Program-made: the position numbers and the translations under genes
Assembly (NCBI RefSeq): GCF_014654205.1
Contig: NZ_BNAW01000060.1
Location: 1 to 54,126 of the forward strand
Source of the DNA: Amycolatopsis bullii
GTDB taxonomy: Bacteria; Actinomycetota; Actinomycetes; Mycobacteriales; Pseudonocardiaceae
Length of the DNA stretch: 54,126 nucleotides
Reading direction: 5' to 3'
In this document: positions 39,851-47,114 of the stretch, one piece after another
Layout: every line of letters starts with the position of its first letter
Position numbering within the stretch: the first letter of the stretch is position 1
The notes under the pieces: generated by a model
The model's database searches: none
The model's input: the letters and a program-made list of their open reading frames with translations, nothing else
What the model was told of the DNA's origin: nothing

Positions 39851-40693
39851 GTGAAGATCGGCGTGAACGTCCCCAACTTCGGGCCCGGCACGGACCCGGG
39901 TGTCCTGCGCGCCTGGGCGCAGACGGTCGAAGGCCTCGGCTACGACCTGCTGATGGTGTCCGACCACGTCGCCATCACGCCGGACGTCGCCGGGCAGTAC
40001 CCGGCGCCGTTCTACGAGCCGTTCACGACGTTGTCGTGGCTGGCGGGGATCACGCAGCGGGTCCGGCTGGGCACCACCGTGCTCGTGGTGCCGTACCGGC
40101 ATCCCCTGCTGGTGGCGCGGATGGCGGCGAACCTCGACGCGCTCAGCGGCGGCGGCCGGCTCGTGCTCGGCGCCGGGATCGGCTGGGCGAAGCAGGAGTT
40201 CGAGGCGCTGGGCGTGCCGTTCGAGCAGCGCGGCAAGCTCACCACCGAACACCTGCGGGCGATCCGCGCCGCGTGGGCCGAGCGCGACGACTACCGCGCG
40301 GGGCCGATCCCGCTGTGGCTCGGCGGGCACAGCGACGCCGGGTTGCGCCGGGCGATCGAACTCGGCGACGCGTGGCACCCGCTGCGGCTGACGATGGCCG
40401 GGTTCCGGGAAACGCTGGCACGTCTGGAAAAGCTGGCCGGCGACCGGCCGGTGCCCGCCTTCGCGCCGCGCATCCTGCTGCGGGTGACGGCGGCGCCGGT
40501 GACCGGGCCGGACCGGCGCGCCGGTGAGGGCACGCTGGAGCAGGTCCTCGACGATCTGGCGCAGTTGCGCACGCTGGGGGCGGACACCGTCGTGCTCGAC
40601 CCGTTCGACTCGGACCCGGCCGAAACGCTGCGCCCGGAGGTGGCGTGGCGTGATCTCGCGGCGGTGGCCGCATCCTGGAGGGAGAACCTGTGA
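39851..40693 (+). CDS. LLM-class (luciferase-like) F420- or flavin-dependent oxidoreductase
   Basis: The 280-residue TIM-barrel protein has MKIGVNVPNFGPGTDPGVLRAWAQTVEGLGYDLLMVSDHV, RVRLGTTVLVVPYRHPLLVARMAANLDALSGGRLVLGAGIGW and PIPLWLGGHSDAGLRRA. These are typical of actinobacterial F420-dependent LLM enzymes. Cofactor preference (F420 or FMN) cannot be read with certainty. Its stop overlaps the deaminase start (GTGA). Confidence 0.9.
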   Translation: MKIGVNVPNFGPGTDPGVLRAWAQTVEGLGYDLLMVSDHVAITPDVAGQYPAPFYEPFTTLSWLAGITQRVRLGTTVLVVPYRHPLLVARMAANLDALSGGGRLVLGAGIGWAKQEFEALGVPFEQRGKLTTEHLRAIRAAWAERDDYRAGPIPLWLGGHSDAGLRRAIELGDAWHPLRLTMAGFRETLARLEKLAGDRPVPAFAPRILLRVTAAPVTGPDRRAGEGTLEQVLDDLAQLRTLGADTVVLDPFDSDPAETLRPEVAWRDLAAVAASWRENL

Positions 40694-41118
40694 AGGACAC
40701 CGAAGAAACCCTGCTGCGGCGGGCGATCGAGCTCGCCCGCGAGGCGCGCGAGGAACACGGCAACCCGCCGTTCGGCTCGCTGCTGGCCGACGCCGACGGC
40801 AAGATCATCGCCGAGGACCGCAACACGTCGCTGACCGACAACGACATCACGGCCCACCCGGAACTGAAGCTGGCCCGCTGGGCGGCGCAGCACCTGGACC
40901 CGGAAACCGCGGCGGCCACGACGATGTTCACCAGCACGCAGCCGTGCGGGATGTGCGTCGGCGCGATCGAACGGTCGAGGCTCGGCCGCGTCGTCTACGC
41001 GCTGTCGACGGAACAGTTCCTCACGCTGCGCCCGCCGCTCACGTGGGGCGGCCCCGAGCTGGACGGCCCGGCGCTGTTCGACGAGGCCCGCGTGCCCGTC
41101 GAGGGTTACTACACGTGA
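40690..41118 (+). CDS. Nucleoside/nucleobase deaminase (CDA fold)
   Basis: The 142-residue zinc deaminase has PCGMC (two zinc cysteines) and HPEL in place of the more common HAE, keeping the zinc His and catalytic Glu (TAHPELKLARWAA). GNPPFGSLLADADGKIIAEDRN is typical of guanine or cytosine deaminase-like members. The base is uncertain. It is translationally coupled to the LLM gene before it and the TrmO-like gene after it (GTGA at both joints). Confidence 0.88.
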   Translation: MKDTEETLLRRAIELAREAREEHGNPPFGSLLADADGKIIAEDRNTSLTDNDITAHPELKLARWAAQHLDPETAAATTMFTSTQPCGMCVGAIERSRLGRVVYALSTEQFLTLRPPLTWGGPELDGPALFDEARVPVEGYYT

Positions 41119-41525
41119 CGAGTTACCAGGTGCGCCCGGTGGCGCGCATCGAGTCGCCCTTGACGGACCGTGCGACGGCACCGAAGCAGGGCGACGAGGG
41201 CGCGCCACCGTCGCGGGTGGTGTTCGCACCCGAGTTCGCCCCGGCGGCGGCCGACCTCCGGCCGGGCGACCGCCTGGTCCTCCTGACGTGGCTGCACGAA
41301 GCGGACTGCGAGGTCCAGGCTGTCCACCCGCGAGGCGACCGGGACCGCCCGAGCACCGGCGTGTTCTCGACGCGCTCACCGGACCGCCCGAACCCGATCG
41401 GCCTCCACACGGTCACGGTGACGGCGGTCGACGGCGGCACGCTGACGGTCACGGGCCTGGAGGCCATCGACGGCACGCCGGTGCTCGACGTCAAGCCCGT
41501 CCTCGGCGAGGTGGCCGAACGCTGA
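41115..41525 (+). CDS. tsaA: TrmO/TsaA-like (tRNA t6A37 methyltransferase family) protein
   Basis: The 136-residue protein matches the TrmO beta-barrel: VRPVARIESPLTDRATAPKQG, VVFAPEFAPAAADL, LVLLTWLHEAD, and the SAM/tRNA motif FSTRSPDRPNPIGLHTVTV. It lacks the extra C-terminal domain of E. coli TrmO (235 residues), as do most actinobacterial members, so tRNA methylation is not assured. The GTG start overlaps the deaminase stop. Its TGA abuts the convergent dehydrogenase's stop (TGATCA). Confidence 0.85.
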   Translation: MTSYQVRPVARIESPLTDRATAPKQGDEGAPPSRVVFAPEFAPAAADLRPGDRLVLLTWLHEADCEVQAVHPRGDRDRPSTGVFSTRSPDRPNPIGLHTVTVTAVDGGTLTVTGLEAIDGTPVLDVKPVLGEVAER

Positions 41526-43292
41526 TCAGTAGTCCTTGAAGCCCTTCCCGGTCTTGCGGCCCAGCCGTCCGGCCGTCACGAGGTGCTCCAGCAGCGGCGC
41601 CGGCGCGAAGCCTTCCTCGCGGAACTCGTTGTACAGCGTCCTCTGGATGGCCAGGGAGACGTCGAGGCCGACGACGTCCAGCAGTTCGAACGGGCCCATC
41701 GGCAGGCCGCAGCCGACCTTCATGGCCGTGTCGATGTCGTCCGCGCCCGCGTAGTGGGCTTCGAGCATCTTCACCGCGTCGTTGAGGTAGGGGAACAGCA
41801 ACGCGTTGACGATGAAGCCCGCGCGGTCGCCGCAGTGCACGGCGTGCTTGCCCACCGCGGCGCAGACCGCGCTCGCCGTCGCCACCACGTCCGGGGCGGT
41901 CGCGATCGTCGACACCACCTCGACCAGCTTCATCACCGGGGCCGGGTTGAAGAAGTGGAGACCGACCACGTCGGACGGCCGGGACGTCGAGGCCGCGCAC
42001 TCGATCACCGGCAGCGAAGACGTCGTCGTGGCCAGGACCGCGCCGGGGCGGACCACCTCGTCGAGGGCCGCGAACACCGCCTGCTTGACCGACAGTTCCT
42101 CGGCCACCGCCTCGATGACCAGGTCGACGTCGGCCAAGGCCTCGAAGTCGGTGACGGGGGTGATGCGCGCCAAGGCAAGCGCCGCGTCCTCTTCGGACAG
42201 TTTGCCCTTGACCACGGCCTTGTCGAGCGACTTCTTGACGCGAGCCACGGACGCCTGGGCCTTTTCCAGGCTCCGGGCGCGCAGCACGACGTCGAGGCCG
42301 CGCTTGGCGAACACCTCCGCGATGCCGGTCGCCATCGTCCCGGTGCCGACCACGCCGACCCGCGCCACCGGCCGCGGCGGCACACTCTCCACTGTGGACA
42401 CCGTGCCGGAGGCGACCACGGTGGGCGAGTCCGGGGCGTCGTAGGTGTAGAAGCCCCGGCCGGTCTTGCGGCCCAGCAGGCCCGCGGTGATCATCTGCTT
42501 GAGCAGCGGCGCGGGCGCGTGCAGGCGGTTGCGGGACTGGTGGTACATCGTGTCGAGGATTTCGTTCGCGGTGTCCAGCCCGATCAGGTCGAGCAGCGCG
42601 AGCGGGCCCATCGGGTAGCCGCAGCCGAAGCGCATCGCGGCGTCGAGGTCCTCGCGCGTGGCGTAGCGCTGTTCGTACATCCGCACGGCGTGGTTGAGGT
42701 AGCCGAACAGCAGCGCGTTGGCGATGAACCCGGCGCGGTCGCCGATCACCACCGGCACCTTGCCGAGCCGCTCGGCGAACTCGACCGCTTCGGCGACCAC
42801 GTCCGGCTCGGTCACCACCGTCTTGACGATCTCGACGAGCTTCAGCACCGGCGCCGGGTTGAAGAAGTGCATGCCGACGACCTTGCCGGGACGCGCGGTG
42901 TGCACCCCGATCTCGGTGATCGACAGCGACGAAGTGTTGGACGCGAAGACCACTTCGGGCCGGGTGATCTTGTCCAGCTCGGCGAAGACTTCGGCCTTCA
43001 ACTCGAGACTCTCCGGAATCGCTTCGATCACCAAGTCCACTTCGGACAGATCAGACAGCGATGTGCTGTAGGTGATCCGGTCCAGCAGCGCCGTGCGACC
43101 GGCCGCGTCCAGCTTGCCGCCGGAGAGCGCCCGTTCGGTGGAGTGCTCGAGGTGACCGCGGCCGCGGGCGACGCCGGCTTCGTCGAGCTCGACCGTGACG
43201 ACGTCGAGCCCGCTGCGCGCGAGCACTTCGGCGATTCCGGCCCCCATGGTGCCCAGGCCGACCACACCGACCGTCGAGATGTCCCGCGCCAT
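41526..43292 (-). CDS. 3-hydroxyacyl-CoA dehydrogenase, tandem duplicated
   Basis: The 588-residue protein is two complete 3-hydroxybutyryl-CoA dehydrogenase units in tandem. Each has an NAD motif (VGLGTMGAGIAEV near 11-23 and VGTGTMATGIAEV near 315-327), SNTSSLSI or TTTSSLPV, HFFNPAPV(L/M)KLVE, and GDRAGFI(A/V)NALLFPYLN. Each repeats the C-terminal dimer domain (GCGYPMGPLALLDLIGLD and GCGLPMGPFELLDVVGLD). GGAGG precedes the ATG. The enzyme oxidises 3-hydroxyacyl-CoA or reduces acetoacetyl-CoA. A TTAC-N6-GTAA operator-like site lies 18 nt upstream. Confidence 0.94.
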   Translation of the reverse strand: MARDISTVGVVGLGTMGAGIAEVLARSGLDVVTVELDEAGVARGRGHLEHSTERALSGGKLDAAGRTALLDRITYSTSLSDLSEVDLVIEAIPESLELKAEVFAELDKITRPEVVFASNTSSLSITEIGVHTARPGKVVGMHFFNPAPVLKLVEIVKTVVTEPDVVAEAVEFAERLGKVPVVIGDRAGFIANALLFGYLNHAVRMYEQRYATREDLDAAMRFGCGYPMGPLALLDLIGLDTANEILDTMYHQSRNRLHAPAPLLKQMITAGLLGRKTGRGFYTYDAPDSPTVVASGTVSTVESVPPRPVARVGVVGTGTMATGIAEVFAKRGLDVVLRARSLEKAQASVARVKKSLDKAVVKGKLSEEDAALALARITPVTDFEALADVDLVIEAVAEELSVKQAVFAALDEVVRPGAVLATTTSSLPVIECAASTSRPSDVVGLHFFNPAPVMKLVEVVSTIATAPDVVATASAVCAAVGKHAVHCGDRAGFIVNALLFPYLNDAVKMLEAHYAGADDIDTAMKVGCGLPMGPFELLDVVGLDVSLAIQRTLYNEFREEGFAPAPLLEHLVTAGRLGRKTGKGFKDY

Positions 43293-43309
43293 CGAGGCCT
43301 CCAGAGATG

Positions 43310-43323
43310 TTACTCGCTGGTAA
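43310..43323. promoter_or_regulatory. Operator-like site upstream of the hydroxyacyl-CoA dehydrogenase
   Basis: TTACTCGCTGGTAA has TTAC/GTAA ends around a 6-nt core. CGCTGGTAA is the exact reverse complement of TTACCAGCG at 3701-3709 in the TetR/monooxygenase promoter, and TTACTCG also occurs at 3671-3677. Confidence 0.5.
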
Positions 43324-43411
43324 TTGGCCTCGATAGTGCCACGGGCACCACCGGATGCCCAGACGGAATCGAGTCAGTACGGCTCAAGTCACCCGCTCGG
43401 CGAAGGCCGCT

Positions 43412-44086
43412 TCACTCGCCGAAATTGCCGTCCACCAGCTCCTTCGCCTTCTCCAGGGCGGCGGAGGCCTGCGGCCCGCGCGCCCGGACGCGGATCCGGT
43501 CGCCCTGGCGCGCGCCGAGCGACATCAGGGCCAGGACGCTGTGGCCGTCGGCCTCCTGGTCGCCGAGCCGCACGGTCACCTCGGCGTCGAACTCGCTGAG
43601 CGTGCGCACCAGCACCGCGGCCGGCCGGGCGTGCAGCCCGACGTCGTTGCGCAGCTCCAGCTCGACCTCGGCGGCGTCGGCCGGGGCCTCGGCGGACGGC
43701 GCCAAGTCCTCCGGGATCCCGGCCGTGGCGGCGGCTTCGGCCACGGCCCGGCGATCCTGCCCGGCCTGCGCGGCGACCGCCGCCGCGATCGCGCCCTCGA
43801 CCAGCGGGCCGTCCGCGACGATCGCGGCCGAGGGGTCGGCCAGCGATTCGACGGCGAGTTCGGCCGTCATCTGCGCGCTGCCGAGGTCGTAGAGCAGCAC
43901 GACGCCGTCGCCGGAGTCGGCGCGCTGGGTGGCGGCGACGACCTCGTCGTAGTCCGTGCCGATCGAGCCGTCGGAGAGACCGCCGGCCGGCAGGATGGTG
44001 ACGTCCGGCGCCATCTGGGCGGCGAGCTCGGCCAGGCCTTCGGCGAGCTTCGCGCTGTGCGACACGAGCACGATTCCCACGCTCAC
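43412..44086 (-). CDS. dhaM: Dihydroxyacetone kinase phosphotransfer subunit DhaM (EIIA-like + HPr)
   Basis: The 224-residue protein has an N-terminal EIIA-mannose-like domain (GIVLVSHSAKLAEGLAELA; phosphorylated H10; LYDLGSAQMTAELA). An Ala-rich linker leads to an HPr domain (LRNDVGLHARPAAVLVRTL, phospho-His in GLHARPA). It passes phosphate from the PTS to DhaL-ADP. No EI domain is fused, unlike E. coli DhaM. The GTG start overlaps the dhaL stop (GTGA). Confidence 0.94.
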   Translation of the reverse strand: MSVGIVLVSHSAKLAEGLAELAAQMAPDVTILPAGGLSDGSIGTDYDEVVAATQRADSGDGVVLLYDLGSAQMTAELAVESLADPSAAIVADGPLVEGAIAAAVAAQAGQDRRAVAEAAATAGIPEDLAPSAEAPADAAEVELELRNDVGLHARPAAVLVRTLSEFDAEVTVRLGDQEADGHSVLALMSLGARQGDRIRVRARGPQASAALEKAKELVDGNFGE

Positions 44087-44712
44087 CGGGCGGCCTCCGC
44101 GAACGCGCGCAGCAGCAGCGCCGACGAGCGGGCGCCGGGGTCCAGGTGTCCCACGGCCCGCTCGCCGAGGTAGGACGCCCGGCCCTTCCGCGGGACCAGA
44201 TCCACTGTGGACTCCGCGCCGGTGTCGGCCGCGTCGGCCGCCGCGGTCAGCACCGCGGCGACGTCCCCGCCGTCGCCGGCCGCCTTCTCCGCGGCCGCCA
44301 CCGCGGGGATCAGGGCGTCGACCATGGTCGCGTCGCCGCCCACCGCCTTGCCGCGGGCCTGAACACCTTCGAGACCGGCTCGCAGCGCGTCCAGCAACGC
44401 CGGGACGTCGAGGCTGCCGGCGGCGCCCAGCTTGGCCGAGGCACGCAGGAAAGCCGTGCCGTACAACGGACCCGCGGCCCCGCCGACCTTGGAGATCAAC
44501 GTCGTCGCGACGAGCTTGAGTACCCCGCCGGGAGTGTCCGGAACGGCGGAATCGAGCGACGCCACGACGGCCGCGAAGCCGCGGTTGAGGTTCTCGCCGT
44601 GGTCGCCGTCGCCGATCGCGCGGTCGAGGTCGATCAGCTCCACGCGGTGCTCGGCGACCACCGCGGCGGCGGCGCGCACGGCCGTCGCGACCCCCTCGGC
44701 CGTGCACGCCAT
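44083..44712 (-). CDS. dhaL: Dihydroxyacetone kinase ADP-binding subunit DhaL
   Basis: The 209-residue helical-barrel subunit has metal-binding aspartates in IDLDRAIGDGDHGENLNRG and the ADP site in ISKVGGAAGPLYGTAF. GDATMVDALIPA and DPGARSSALLLRAF are typical of DhaL. The ATG overlaps the dhaK stop by one base (TGATG). Confidence 0.95.
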   Translation of the reverse strand: MACTAEGVATAVRAAAAVVAEHRVELIDLDRAIGDGDHGENLNRGFAAVVASLDSAVPDTPGGVLKLVATTLISKVGGAAGPLYGTAFLRASAKLGAAGSLDVPALLDALRAGLEGVQARGKAVGGDATMVDALIPAVAAAEKAAGDGGDVAAVLTAAADAADTGAESTVDLVPRKGRASYLGERAVGHLDPGARSSALLLRAFAEAAR

Positions 44713-45713
44713 CAGAGCCCCCACCGCAGCGCCGCGGTGTTGACCGGGGCGTCCCACAGCTCGGTCAGCTCGTCGTCCAGTTTCAGCAACGTCAGACTCA
44801 TCCCCTGCATCTCGAGGCTGGTGATGTACGGGCCGACCAGCCGGCGCTCGACCACGATCCCACGGTCGGCCAGCAGCCGCTCGGCGATGCCGTGCGCCAG
44901 GTAGAGCTCGACGAGCGGGGTGCCGCCCATCGAGTTGGTGAACAGCAGCACGCGGTCGCCCGAGGCGAACGGCAGGTCCGAGACGACCGCTTCGACCATC
45001 CGCGCCACCAGCGCGTCGGCCGGCTCGGCCGGGATCCGCTCGCGGCCGGGCTCGCCGTGGATGCCGATGCCGAACTCGATCTCGTTCTCGTCGAGGTCGA
45101 AGCTGGGGGTGCCGGCGTGCGGCACGGTCGGCGCGGTGAGCGCGACGCCGATCGACCGGACCTGGCCGATCACCTTCTGCGCCAGTGCGGTGACCGCGTC
45201 GAGCGAGTCCCCGCGCTCGGCGGCGGCGCCGGTGATCTTCTCCAGCAGCACGGTGCCGCCGACCCCGCGGCGGCCGGCGGTGTAGGTCGAGTCCTTGACC
45301 GCGACGTCGTCGTCGATCACGACGCTGCGCACCTCGAGGCCCTCGGCGGCGGCCAGCTCGGCGGCCGTCTCGAAGTTCAGCACGTCACCGGTGTAGTTCT
45401 TCACGATGAGCAGCGCGCCCGCGTCGCCGGTGGTCGCGGTGACCGCGGCCTGCACCGCGTCCGGCGTCGGCGAGGTGAACACCGCGCCGGGCACGGCGGC
45501 GGCGAGCATGCCCGGGCCGACGAAGCCGCCGTGCAGCGGTTCGTGGCCGGACCCGCCGCCGGAGATGACGGCGACCTTGCCCGCGACCGGGGCGCCGGCT
45601 CTGATCACCACGTCCGGGTCGTACTGGACGCGGAGGATGTCGGCGTGCGCGGCGGCGAGCCCCCGCAGCGACTCGGCGACGACGTTCGCCGGATCGTTGA
45701 TGATCTTCTTCAC
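44712..45713 (-). CDS. dhaK: Dihydroxyacetone kinase substrate-binding subunit DhaK
   Basis: The 333-residue subunit binds dihydroxyacetone covalently through H219 (GIGIHGEPG). SGGGSGHEPLHGGFVGPGM is the substrate loop. GTG 45713 has CGGAGG 5 nt upstream. It is the first gene of the dhaK-dhaL-dhaM operon, which phosphorylates dihydroxyacetone at the expense of PEP through the PTS. Confidence 0.96.
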   Translation of the reverse strand: MKKIINDPANVVAESLRGLAAAHADILRVQYDPDVVIRAGAPVAGKVAVISGGGSGHEPLHGGFVGPGMLAAAVPGAVFTSPTPDAVQAAVTATTGDAGALLIVKNYTGDVLNFETAAELAAAEGLEVRSVVIDDDVAVKDSTYTAGRRGVGGTVLLEKITGAAAERGDSLDAVTALAQKVIGQVRSIGVALTAPTVPHAGTPSFDLDENEIEFGIGIHGEPGRERIPAEPADALVARMVEAVVSDLPFASGDRVLLFTNSMGGTPLVELYLAHGIAERLLADRGIVVERRLVGPYITSLEMQGMSLTLLKLDDELTELWDAPVNTAALRWGL

Positions 45714-45780
45714 GGCAGCCTCCGGCGCATCGGCGGGTGGGGTGCCCCCTTCCTACCTCTCCGCGCCGCCCGCCGCCAGA

Positions 45781-46776
45781 TCAGGGTTTGGGGAGCTTCG
45801 TGACCACGTTCTTCGCGACGGTCACCGCCTTGCCGCACGGATCGCCGTCGTCGTCGCCCTGGTAGTCCACCTGGGCCAGTTCGACGTCGTCGCCCTGCCA
45901 CGGCCGGTGCTGCCACTCGACCCTGCACCGGGCCGAACCCCCGGTCGCCTGCTTCTGGAAGCCGGTCACGCCGTTGCCGAGGTCCACCTTGGAGTTCCCG
46001 TCGCCGACGAGCGGGGGCAGGCCCGGCCGGAACCCGACCGTCACCGACGGGCTCCGGTCCCGCCACTCGCACGAGTGCAGGCCCGAGAGCGCGGGCTTCG
46101 CCGCCGTGACGACGGAGGTCACCACCGCCGCGTCGGCCATCGCGCACGGATCGGCGGTGAGCACGGTGCCCGCGGGGGTGGCGTACTTCTCCGGCGAGCT
46201 GTGCAGCTTCCGGACGACGGCCTCGGCGAACGTCTGCCCGGGACGGCAGGGGTCGGCGGCGTAGGTGACCGACACTTCGACGGCCACGTCCGGGTTCAAA
46301 GCCGTCATGACGGCGACCGTGCAGTCGGTGTCGCCGGTCTTGTTCACGCGCAGCGGCAGCCCGCCGACCGCTCCGGTCGTCTTGTCGGCGCGCGGCGGCA
46401 AGGTGCTGCCGATCTCGAGCTCGAGCCGGATCTCCTTGCCACCCGGGTCCTTCACCTTGTTCCGGCAGGTGTCGAAGGCGATGGTCGACGGCGACGGGTC
46501 GTCCTCGACCGTGCCGAGCCCCAGCGGGCCGAGGGCGGCCTTGGTCAGGAACTGGCACGGCTGGATCGTGCGGAGCACGTCGGCCGCGACGGCGGGGTCG
46601 GTGATCGGGCCGTCGGCGACCTGGCCGGAGCCGGCCGCCGCGGGCACCGTCGTCCGGGCGAAGTTGGACTTGCCGAGGTCCGGCCCGCACGCCGTCAGCG
46701 GCAGCGCGAGCGCGGTGACCAGCAGGAACAGCTTCGGGAGACGGCGGCGCCGAACGTCTGGGGACACGCGATGCAC
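45781..46776 (-). CDS. Putative secreted lipoprotein (two-domain, DUF3558-like)
   Basis: The 331-residue protein has a lipoprotein signal (RRRRLPKLFLLVTALALPLTAC; lipobox LTAC). Two cysteine-containing beta-rich repeats follow (residues about 50-180 and 190-330; e.g. TIQPCQFLTKAALGPLGLG and ADPCAMADAAVVTSVV). The repeated 'PCxLL/xx' openings recall the DUF3558 lipoproteins of actinobacteria. The function is unknown. GTG 46776 is chosen with GAAGG upstream; GTG 46767 is possible. Confidence 0.82.
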   Translation of the reverse strand: MHRVSPDVRRRRLPKLFLLVTALALPLTACGPDLGKSNFARTTVPAAAGSGQVADGPITDPAVAADVLRTIQPCQFLTKAALGPLGLGTVEDDPSPSTIAFDTCRNKVKDPGGKEIRLELEIGSTLPPRADKTTGAVGGLPLRVNKTGDTDCTVAVMTALNPDVAVEVSVTYAADPCRPGQTFAEAVVRKLHSSPEKYATPAGTVLTADPCAMADAAVVTSVVTAAKPALSGLHSCEWRDRSPSVTVGFRPGLPPLVGDGNSKVDLGNGVTGFQKQATGGSARCRVEWQHRPWQGDDVELAQVDYQGDDDGDPCGKAVTVAKNVVTKLPKP

Positions 46777-46814
46777 GGTAGCGGCACCTTCGCGCCGCTG
46801 TCCGGACAACCCGG

Positions 46815-47105
46815 CTATTCGCCCGCGACCGCCGGTGTGTCGCCGGTCTCCGTCGTGGTCTCGGCGGGCACGACCAGCGGCCGGACCAGCGCCCAGGTGA
46901 CGAACAGCGCGGCGACCACCAGCATGCCGATCCCGGCCCACAGGTTGATGTTGACGCCGGCCGCCTTATTGATCTCCTCGTCGGAGGTGAAGCCGATGCC
47001 CATGACGGTGAGGATGACGCCGTAGACGCCGATCAGCAGGGCGATGATCAGCCGGATGTCGAAGGCGCCTGCCTTGTGTGCGCGCGGCTGCGACTCGGTA
47101 GCCAT
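46815..47105 (-). CDS. Small two-helix membrane protein, symporter partner
   Basis: The 96-residue protein has two membrane helices (RLIIALLIGVYGVILTVMGIGF and NLWAGIGMLVVAALFVTWALVRPL) and a short acidic tail. GGAGG precedes the ATG. It starts 9 nt after the sodium:solute symporter stop, so it is co-transcribed with it. Short membrane proteins beside solute symporters are common and are presumed accessory subunits. Confidence 0.82.
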   Translation of the reverse strand: MATESQPRAHKAGAFDIRLIIALLIGVYGVILTVMGIGFTSDEEINKAAGVNINLWAGIGMLVVAALFVTWALVRPLVVPAETTTETGDTPAVAGE

Positions 47106-47114
47106 TCCGACCTC

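Noticed and set aside
41583..43892. A 769-codon frame opposite the hydroxyacyl-CoA dehydrogenase
   Set aside because: It is a shadow of the well-supported duplicated dehydrogenase on the other strand.
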